Virus record (IMG/VR): IMGVR_UViG_3300018080_000348
Location: 1 to 37,298 of that record
Direction: 5' to 3' (one strand)
DNA length: 37,298 bases
From: a virus
Shown here: positions 22,861 through 27,995 of the stretch, piece by piece
Position numbering within the stretch: the first letter of the stretch is position 1
Layout of the letters: each line of letters opens with the position of its first letter
Made by a program: the position numbers and the translations under genes
The notes under the pieces: model-generated
The model's database searches: none
Told to the model about the DNA's origin: nothing
What the model saw: only the letters and a program-made list of their open reading frames with translations

Positions 22861-23139
22861 ATGAACTGGAGAGATCGAGTTAAAAAGTTTAACCAGGAAA
22901 AAGTTCCTGAAATTGTTGATCGCTGGATAGAGTTTAAAAAACTTCGCTCGAAAAACGACGAAAATGATATTAGTTTTTTTAGCCCACTTGACAGAGAAGC
23001 GGCACTTGAGTCTATGTTGCACAGATATGAGAACCTTTTGATTGAGGTTCGGGAAATGGTTGAAGAGAGCAGAAATTTAGAAGAGTTCGGTGTCCTTTTT
23101 AATATGCTCTTAAGAAAATGTGGGTATGAGGAGGAGTAA
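22861..23139 (+). CDS. Hypothetical helical protein
   Basis: The 92-residue product starts at the ATG at 22861, directly behind AAGGAGG at good spacing. The frame is open back to 22702, but the extra part is proline-rich and irregular and carries a hairpin, so it is left out. The protein is charged and helical (DRVKKFNQEKVPEIVDRWIE; YENLLIEVREMVEESRNLEE). No family recognised. Confidence 0.65.
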   Translation: MNWRDRVKKFNQEKVPEIVDRWIEFKKLRSKNDENDISFFSPLDREAALESMLHRYENLLIEVREMVEESRNLEEFGVLFNMLLRKCGYEEE

Positions 23140-23140
23140 A

Positions 23141-23299
23141 ATGCCTTTTAAATCTCAAAAGCAACGTGCATGGATGCATACTAATAAGCCAAAGATGGCA
23201 GAAAAATGGGAAAAAGAGACGCCAAAAGGAAAGAAATTACCGAAGAAGGTGACGAAGAAGAAGATACGTGCGCCCAAACGAAACAGGACGCGAACGTAA
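23141..23299 (+). CDS. Small very basic phage protein (52 residues)
   Basis: The peptide begins MPFKSQKQRAWMHTNKPKMA and continues with KKLPKKVTKKKIRAPKRNR. The start MPFKSxKQRAWMxxNxPKMAxKW belongs to a group of tiny phage proteins often seen near packaging genes, of unknown function. GAGGAG precedes the ATG, and TAATG joins it to the next frame. The charge suggests DNA or RNA binding. Confidence 0.7.
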   Translation: MPFKSQKQRAWMHTNKPKMAEKWEKETPKGKKLPKKVTKKKIRAPKRNRTRT

Positions 23300-23415
23300 T
23301 GGATTCGGATTTTTTGGACGTGGAGTTTTGGTTGCTCTGCTGCCACTTGATTCGAATGAGTGTGAGAAGAAAAAATATGCGGGGTAAGGCAGTGGTTAGT
23401 CGTAGGGTCTCATAA
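23299..23415 (+). CDS. Doubtful 38-residue ORF running into the tRNA
   Basis: The ATG overlaps the previous stop (TAATG). The first 25 residues (MDSDFLDVEFWLLCCHLIRM) are plausible, but the last 13 codons lie inside the tRNA gene. It is kept only because of the start overlap; it could equally be a chance frame. Confidence 0.25.
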   Translation: MDSDFLDVEFWLLCCHLIRMSVRRKNMRGKAVVSRRVS

Positions 23416-23449
23416 GCCCTGAGCGCGAGTTCGATCCTCGCCCCCGCTA
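23378..23449 (+). tRNA. tRNA with CAT anticodon (Met or Ile2 type)
   Basis: A full cloverleaf can be drawn. Acceptor bases 2-7 GCGGGG (23379-23384) pair with CCCCGC (23442-23447). The D arm has GG in its loop. The anticodon stem AGGGT/GCCCT closes the loop CTCATAA with anticodon CAT. The variable loop has 4 bases, and the T arm is GCGAG-TTCGATC-CTCGC. Position 1-72 is T-T, a mismatch, and 10-25 is A-G. No CCA is encoded. A mismatch at 1-72 recalls initiator tRNA, but the anticodon stem lacks the three initiator G-C pairs in the usual register. Confidence 0.85.
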
Positions 23450-23483
23450 AATACTAAATTAGTAAAAACTAGTAGGTTTTGAC

Positions 23484-23750
23484 ATGACAATGACAGAAGA
23501 CGATTTAATTTTGTGCACTTTCAGGTATTGCCTGGGGAGAATGACGTATATCGTGAGCGATATGACAGAATACCTCGAAAAGAAGTGGGATGATATCAAA
23601 GAGCCGTATCAAGAGATCATCAAGAGGGAGATTAAAGAAGCGCTAGAAAGAAATAAAGCTGGAATGAAGTGTGATTGGATTACCTGGGATATTTTTTTAA
23701 AAAAAGTAGATAAGGAGGGGAAGTATGCCTTTAAATCAGAAAGGGAGTAG
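23484..23750 (+). CDS. Small phage protein of a recurrent family
   Basis: This 88-residue helical protein contains FRYCLGRMTYIVSDMTEYL and AGMKCDWITWDIFL, a pattern I recognise from small phage proteins of unknown role. The ribosome site is weak (TAGG). The gene follows the tRNA after 34 bases and overlaps the next by 26. Confidence 0.65.
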   Translation: MTMTEDDLILCTFRYCLGRMTYIVSDMTEYLEKKWDDIKEPYQEIIKREIKEALERNKAGMKCDWITWDIFLKKVDKEGKYAFKSERE

Positions 23751-23916
23751 GGTTTTCGCCACTAGTGGAAGCGGATATAGAGAGCAATATGTGAAAAAGA
23801 ATGTGAAGAGATGTGAAAATTCACATGAGGAGAAGGTGAGAAGGCGAGTGAAAGAGAATCTAAAAAACAGGAAGACGACATCATATGCGCAGAGATTAAG
23901 GAGCCCAAGGATATGA
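23725..23916 (+). CDS. Small basic protein
   Basis: This 63-residue protein has a strong AAGGAGG. It is Arg/Lys-rich (KKNVKRCENSHEEKVRRRVK) with a single cysteine; no metal motif. It overlaps both neighbours (26 and 4 bases). Possible nucleic-acid binding by charge alone. Confidence 0.55.
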   Translation: MPLNQKGSRVFATSGSGYREQYVKKNVKRCENSHEEKVRRRVKENLKNRKTTSYAQRLRSPRI

Positions 23917-24077
23917 AAGATATGTTTGATGATATTGTGAAAAGTTTGCGAGATGTAACAAGTGCCCTTGAAATCTTATCTAAAGCTCATAAGGAAAATC
24001 TTCATAAATTTAGGGTTATAGAAGGTAAATTGGAAATTCTAGAAAACAAGATTAAGAGAATATTGGAGGACAAGTGA
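23913..24077 (+). CDS. Small coiled-coil protein (54 residues)
   Basis: The ATG at 23913 follows AAGGAGCCCAAGGAT and overlaps the previous gene by 4 bases. The peptide MKDMFDDIVKSLRDVTSALE continues as a clear heptad-repeat helix (FRVIEGKLEILENKIKRILE). Its end overlaps the next GTG. Function unknown. Confidence 0.6.
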   Translation: MKDMFDDIVKSLRDVTSALEILSKAHKENLHKFRVIEGKLEILENKIKRILEDK

Positions 24078-24316
24078 ACTTCATAATCACATTTCATTAC
24101 ATGGACGGTGAGACGTTCGAGGTTGAGGTTCATCCGGATGATATGGAAGCTTTAATGGCTGCAATTGGCAAATCAGAAGTTTATTTCAACAACTCTCGAG
24201 GTGCTGGAATTTGGATACCGATTGATAAGATACGTCTATTCCAGGTGGAGAAAGTTGATGAGAACGGCAATCGAGTAAAGGTTTCGGAGGAAGTTGTTAA
24301 TGAGCGAGAACATTGA
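24074..24316 (+). CDS. Hypothetical protein (GTG start)
   Basis: This 80-residue, beta-rich protein (FIITFHYMDGETFEVEVHPD, GIWIPIDKIRLFQVEKV) is likely a small barrel. The GTG has GGAGG upstream, and its first bases overlap the preceding stop. It overlaps the next microprotein by 17 bases. No family recognised. Confidence 0.6.
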   Translation: MNFIITFHYMDGETFEVEVHPDDMEALMAAIGKSEVYFNNSRGAGIWIPIDKIRLFQVEKVDENGNRVKVSEEVVNEREH

Positions 24317-24401
24317 AGCTTTTTTCTATGGATTTTTTATCGGTGGAGCGGTTGTCTTGCTTATTTGTTTGCATTTATGGGGGAGGGTAGATGGCGATTG
24401 A
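24300..24401 (+). CDS. 33-residue membrane microprotein
   Basis: MSENIEAFFYGFFIGGAVVL continues LICLHLWGRVDGD: one hydrophobic helix from about residue 7 to 26. The ATG has GGAGG eight to nine bases upstream within the previous gene, and the end overlaps the next start by 11 bases, fitting a real member of the operon. It could be a minor lysis or membrane-modifying protein; there is no direct evidence. Confidence 0.55.
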   Translation: MSENIEAFFYGFFIGGAVVLLICLHLWGRVDGD

Positions 24402-24696
24402 GTGTATCGGATTTAAAAGTGTAGAAAAGGGTAATATGTTGGGTGTTGCCAATCTTTTTCTTACAAATGTTGGAATGGAAATCTACGGATGTACTCTTCA
24501 TCAGAAAGATGGTCGTCGCTGGGTAAATCTTCCTGTAAAGGAATTCAAAGACAAGGAAACTGGAGAGACGAAGTATTTTCAATTTATAAAGTTTCCAGAC
24601 AGCCGATTTCACAACGCTTTTGTAAAAGGAGCGAAGGAGGCTATCGATGAATGGTGTAATAAAAATGCGGAGAAAGTAAATGGCGAGAGCATCTAG
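24391..24696 (+). CDS. Small phage protein with SpoVG-like pattern
   Basis: This 101-residue protein has the run IECIGFKSVEKGNMLGVANL, then GMEIYGCTLHQKDGRRWVNL and an aromatic IKFPDSRFHNAF. This order of strands recurs in small phage and plasmid proteins resembling the nucleic-acid-binding SpoVG fold. Family membership is my reading of the pattern, not a proven match. GGGAGG precedes the ATG; it overlaps the next gene by 17 bases. Confidence 0.65.
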   Translation: MAIECIGFKSVEKGNMLGVANLFLTNVGMEIYGCTLHQKDGRRWVNLPVKEFKDKETGETKYFQFIKFPDSRFHNAFVKGAKEAIDEWCNKNAEKVNGESI

Positions 24697-24847
24697 TTGT
24701 CGTGCTAAACACGATGGAATGAGGCGTCGATCTAAAGATGCCAAACCAAAACACCTCGCACCTAAGAAGAAAGGCTCGAGAGAAAAAGATAAACTAAATG
24801 AAATGATAATAAGGAGGTCTAGACAGTCTCATAAGAAAAGAAATTAA
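24680..24847 (+). CDS. Very basic 55-residue protein
   Basis: The ATG at 24680 follows CGGAG. The peptide (MARASSCRAKHDGMRRRSKD, then KHLAPKKKGSREKDK) is almost entirely Lys/Arg/Ser, so it should bind nucleic acid or pack in the virion. It closes the early operon; the long hairpin at 24850 starts 3 bases after its stop. Confidence 0.55.
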   Translation: MARASSCRAKHDGMRRRSKDAKPKHLAPKKKGSREKDKLNEMIIRRSRQSHKKRN

Positions 24848-24849
24848 GG

Positions 24850-24895
24850 TGTCTGTCCGTCCGAGCACCACGTATACCAATCGGACAGACAGACA
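24850..24895 (+). ncRNA. Long hairpin with conserved GCACCAC loop (copy 2)
   Basis: TGTCTGTCCGTCCGA (24850-24864) pairs with TCGGACAGACAGACA (24881-24895) with one mismatch around the loop GCACCACGTATACCAA. The ACACACGGA box follows 3 bases later. GTCCGT (24855-24860) could instead pair with ACGGAC (24903-24908), which includes part of the box, so two exclusive folds are possible. It lies between the early and packaging operons and lacks a T-run. Confidence 0.6.
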
Positions 24896-24898
24896 GAA

Positions 24899-24907
24899 AC
24901 ACACGGA
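24899..24907 (+). repeat. ACACACGGA box, copy 4
   Basis: Exact 9-mer 14 bases before the ATG at 24922; here a separate AAGGAT serves as ribosome site, so the box is not the SD. Confidence 0.6.
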
Positions 24908-24921
24908 CCACAAGGATTCAC

Positions 24922-25437
24922 ATGATATCTTGGACATTGCAGAAGAGAAATATCAATGACCTAAAGAAATATGAAAGAAACCCAAGGAGATTAAGTGACA
25001 AAGAGCAAAGACACTTATCCGACTCACTCGATAGATATGGACTCATTGACAAGCCAATTGTTAACGAGGACAATACAATCATCGGGGGCCACCAGAGAGT
25101 CTCGGTTATGGCGGGGAAGGGAGCGTCGGAAATCACCTGTTGGATTCCTGATCGATACCTCGACGAGAAGGAAGTGGAAGAGCTTAATGTTCGTCTCAAT
25201 CGTAATACCGGCTCTTGGGATTATGATGTTCTGGCGAATGTTTATGATGTAGGCGACCTCCTTATGTGGGGTTTCGAAGAAGATGATTTAGGTCTTGGCA
25301 AGAATGAAAAGCCAAAGAAAGAACCCAAACCAGTAATTACTTTAGAGTTCTCTGACAAAGAAACTATGCTTGATTACCTTCAGAGATGTGAAGAAATAGC
25401 ACAGCAATCAGCAGCAAAAATGAAGGTGAGAGGATGA
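24922..25437 (+). CDS. ParB/Srx-fold protein of the packaging operon
   Basis: The protein has 171 residues. The N-terminal 80 residues match the ParB/sulfiredoxin-type domain: DLKKYERNPRRL, then LIDKPIVNEDNTIIGGHQR with the typical GGHQR loop, and VEELNVRLNRNTGSWDYDVL. Phages often carry this domain next to terminase genes, sometimes fused to a DNA methyltransferase; here no methyltransferase is attached or adjacent. A nuclease or CTP-linked role is possible. The gene heads the packaging operon and overlaps terS (ATGA). Confidence 0.8.
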   Translation: MISWTLQKRNINDLKKYERNPRRLSDKEQRHLSDSLDRYGLIDKPIVNEDNTIIGGHQRVSVMAGKGASEITCWIPDRYLDEKEVEELNVRLNRNTGSWDYDVLANVYDVGDLLMWGFEEDDLGLGKNEKPKKEPKPVITLEFSDKETMLDYLQRCEEIAQQSAAKMKVRG

Positions 25438-25829
25438 GTGTACCTGTATCAGAAGGTGGAAAAAGTAAGTTTGGTTCTGGAAATTATATCACCGAAGAGT
25501 TTCTAGAAGACAATCGCGAAACAGTTAAGAAGTTATCGCAACTTGGATGTACCTATAAGGAAATAGGTGATTTTCTTGAAGTATCTTCAAAGAGCATCGA
25601 AAGGCACTTCAAACAAGAAGTTGAGTGGGGGCGTTCGAATTTACGCCAATCTCTTAGGAAGGCGCAGATTGAGTGTGCTATTCGTGAGAAAAATTCAACA
25701 ATGCTTATTTGGCTTGGGAAGAACTATCTCGAGCAGCGTGAACCTAGGCAGAATATTGAACATAGTGGCTCTATTAAGATTGAAAAAGTGATGTTTGGTT
25801 CTAATGACAAAGATAATAAGAATTCCTGA
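25434..25829 (+). CDS. terS: Small terminase subunit
   Basis: This 131-residue protein has an N-terminal HTH (LSQLGCTYKEIGDFLEVSSK) for recognising the packaging site, then a helical oligomerisation segment (RQSLRKAQIECAIREKNSTM) and LIWLGKNYLEQREP, a signature I associate with small terminases. Its C-terminus overlaps the large subunit gene. Position directly before terL supports the call. It should select phage DNA and stimulate the motor. Confidence 0.85.
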   Translation: MSVPVSEGGKSKFGSGNYITEEFLEDNRETVKKLSQLGCTYKEIGDFLEVSSKSIERHFKQEVEWGRSNLRQSLRKAQIECAIREKNSTMLIWLGKNYLEQREPRQNIEHSGSIKIEKVMFGSNDKDNKNS

Positions 25830-27123
25830 CTTAGAGCCGAGACACTATCAGATTCCGTTCTTTGAGGCTATGGATAATGGTTTAAAAAGAGCGGTGATTG
25901 TCTGGCACCGGCGAGCAGGAAAAGAAATTACTTGTTGGAATTATATGATTCGAGAGGCTTGCACTGGCCGTATCGGAACATACTGCTATTTTTTCCCAAG
26001 TTCTAGCCTGGGTCGCCGGATTTTATGGGATGGGGCAAATAAAGACGGGAAAAGATTTTTGGATTATATTCCAAAAGAGCTTATTGAAGGTTCTCCTAAC
26101 AATGTTGAAATGAAGATAAAGCTTACAAACGGCTCTATCATTCAAATCATAGGAACGGAAAGGATTATCAATGTTGGTGTCAATCCTATTGGTTGTGTTT
26201 TTTCTGAGTTTTCTTTGCAAAGTCCAAAGACATGGACGTTCGTAAGACCTATCTTGCGTGAAAATGATGGGTGGTCGGTTTTTAACTTTACCCCTAGGGG
26301 TAAAAACCACGCTTATGATTTATTTTTAATGGCCAAGAACAATCCTGAGTGGTTTTGTCAAAAACTGTCTATCAGTGATACAAGGGTCCTTACTGAAGAA
26401 GATATGGAAACAGAGCGCCGTGAAGGAATGAGCGAGTGCATGATTCAGCAAGAATATTTCTGTAGCTTCGATCAGGGAATAGAGGGGGCTTATTATGCAA
26501 AATACCTTACCGAAGCTGAAAACAATGGTAGAGTTGGGAGTGTGCCTTATGATCCTTATCGCCCAGTTGACACTTATTGGGATTTGGGCGTATCGGACAG
26601 CACAGCTATCATCTTCGCTCAAAACACTGGACAGGAAATTCACGTTATTGATTCATACATTGCCGAGGGAGAGGGTTTGGATCATTATGCCAGAATCGTT
26701 GAGCAAAAAGCAAAAGATGGATTATGGCAATATGGAAGACACTGCGCACCGCATGACATCAGGGTTAGAGAACTTGGACACGGAGCTCGAACAAGATTGC
26801 AAATGGCGGCAGAACTTGGATTAGATTTTGAGATAGTCCCGAATCTTTCTATTCAAGAAGGAATTGAGGCAGCTAGAAGCATTTGGCACAAACTATGGAT
26901 CGATAGAGAAAAAAACATCTATTTCCTGAAGTGTCTTGAAAACTATCACAAAAGATATAACGAAAGATTGAATGTGTATTCTGATAAACCAGAACACGAT
27001 TGGTCTAGCCATTTTTGTGATGCATTTCGTTACATGGCAATTATGCAAAGCAAGTCTAGGCAAACAAGAATGACAGAGGGAGAGGCAATGGAAATGGAAA
27101 GGATGTACTCAAGAAAGTATTAA
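25804..27123 (+). CDS. terL: Terminase large subunit
   Basis: The protein has 439 residues from the ATG at 25804 (a TTG three codons upstream is possible). The ATPase has HRRAGKE at 35-41 as Walker A, with Glu in place of the usual Ser/Thr, GCVFSEFS at 130-137 as Walker B with Glu135, and the coupling motif NFTPRGKNH at 161-169. The RNase H-type nuclease shows DTYWDLG with Asp260 and DAFRYM with Asp406 near the end. It pumps DNA into the head through the portal and cuts it. Overlap with terS suggests coupled translation. Confidence 0.93.
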   Translation: MTKIIRIPDLEPRHYQIPFFEAMDNGLKRAVIVWHRRAGKEITCWNYMIREACTGRIGTYCYFFPSSSLGRRILWDGANKDGKRFLDYIPKELIEGSPNNVEMKIKLTNGSIIQIIGTERIINVGVNPIGCVFSEFSLQSPKTWTFVRPILRENDGWSVFNFTPRGKNHAYDLFLMAKNNPEWFCQKLSISDTRVLTEEDMETERREGMSECMIQQEYFCSFDQGIEGAYYAKYLTEAENNGRVGSVPYDPYRPVDTYWDLGVSDSTAIIFAQNTGQEIHVIDSYIAEGEGLDHYARIVEQKAKDGLWQYGRHCAPHDIRVRELGHGARTRLQMAAELGLDFEIVPNLSIQEGIEAARSIWHKLWIDREKNIYFLKCLENYHKRYNERLNVYSDKPEHDWSSHFCDAFRYMAIMQSKSRQTRMTEGEAMEMERMYSRKY

Positions 27124-27148
27124 ATTTTCCATAACAACGGAGGCAATA

Positions 27149-27583
27149 ATGAGTGATTGGATAGATATCCGAGAAAGTTATCCAGATTTTGGTGAAAGAG
27201 CGGTGGCTGTTTGGAATGGAGAACATGTTGTAATGGATTGTCATTACGACAGAGAAACAGGAAAATGGAGAAGTAATAGGTTTCCTTTTTTTCCCATCCC
27301 AGGAAAAATTACTCATTGGATTCTTTCTATATCATCACCAAAAGCAGAGAGCCGGTATCGCATTCATGCTGTTAAAGAATGTGTTGAGGGTAAGAAAAGA
27401 TGTTACAGGGAACTACAAAAAGACTTTGATTCATTGAGAAAAACTGTAAAATTTTTTGTAAATGGTATATATAATGGTGGACTATTCGACACGGTTCTTG
27501 TAGATTTAGAACTTGGGAGAGAAATTACTCTTGGAGAAATAGAACATTTTATTGATGAATATTGTGAAAAAATAGTTAAATGA
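27149..27583 (+). CDS. Hypothetical protein with DUF551-like N-terminus
   Basis: The protein has 144 residues. The N-terminal 65 residues follow the pattern of small phage DUF551 proteins (DWIDIRESYPDFGERAVAVW, ending ITHWILSISSP). The rest is helical and charged (RCYRELQKDFDSLRKTVKFF). GGAGG precedes the ATG. It sits between terL and the portal gene cluster; function unknown. Confidence 0.65.
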   Translation: MSDWIDIRESYPDFGERAVAVWNGEHVVMDCHYDRETGKWRSNRFPFFPIPGKITHWILSISSPKAESRYRIHAVKECVEGKKRCYRELQKDFDSLRKTVKFFVNGIYNGGLFDTVLVDLELGREITLGEIEHFIDEYCEKIVK

Positions 27584-27589
27584 AAAGTA

Positions 27590-27622
27590 TAGGTTTAGTC
27601 CGCACCACATATGGACTACCTA
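27590..27622 (+). ncRNA. Hairpin with conserved GCACCAC loop (copy 3)
   Basis: TAGG..TAGTCC (27590-27601) pairs with GGACTACCTA (27613-27622), ten base pairs with a two-base bulge, around the loop GCACCACATAT. The loop differs by one base from copy 1, while the stem is unrelated. Downstream, ACACAAATCACGGA (27641-27653) is a split variant of the box, directly before the ATG at 27657. Confidence 0.6.
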
Positions 27623-27656
27623 TTGTTACCATGAACATTACACAAATCACGGAATC

Positions 27657-27842
27657 ATGGCAAAGCAAAAAAAATGGATTCAGGGTGCTATTAAAAAACC
27701 AGGCGCTCTTAGAAAATCACTCGGTGTGAAAAAAGGCGAGAAGATTCCGAAAAAGAAGCTCGAAGCGGCTGCTAAAAAAGGTGGCAAGATGGGAAAAAGA
27801 GCTCGTTTAGCGGAAACATTGTCTAAGATGAGAAGAAAATAA
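27657..27842 (+). CDS. Small basic phage protein
   Basis: The 61-residue peptide is MAKQKKWIQGAIKKPGALRK followed by SLGVKKGEKIPKKKLEAAAK and GKMGKRARLAETLSKM. The motif QGAIKxPGALRxxLGVKxGxxIP recurs in tiny proteins of many phages beside head genes; function unknown, but its charge suggests DNA contact in the head. CGGA precedes the ATG. Confidence 0.75.
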   Translation: MAKQKKWIQGAIKKPGALRKSLGVKKGEKIPKKKLEAAAKKGGKMGKRARLAETLSKMRRK

Positions 27843-27995
27843 AGTAAAGCGGTTTTACATAGCGGTTGGGACTGGGCTTTCTCGGTCGGCCGCGTTTATT
27901 AAGGCCGCGACGTCGGACTGATCATCCTTGCCGTGCTACCACGCGGGCGTCGCATCCTTTCCTTGGTAGAGGAGAGACCAAGAGGATGGTATGCG
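27843..27995 (+). promoter_or_regulatory. GC-rich structured gap before the portal gene
   Basis: This gap is clearly richer in GC than its surroundings. It has the direct repeat GGCCGCG (twice near 27888-27908) and CGTG-ctac-CACG near 27932. A strong hairpin has CATCCT (27953-27958) plus CTTGGT (27962-27967) pairing with ACCAAG plus AGGATG (27977-27988), twelve pairs with a 3-base bulge. The loop shows AGAGGAGAG, while the portal ribosome site (AGAGGA) lies in the 3' arm. It may control portal translation or be a packaging site. Confidence 0.45.

Noticed and set aside
27933-27995. GTG-start N-terminal extension of the portal
   Set aside because: The added residues are Arg-rich and lie in the GC-rich hairpin; family members begin close to the ATG at 27996. 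It cannot be fully excluded.
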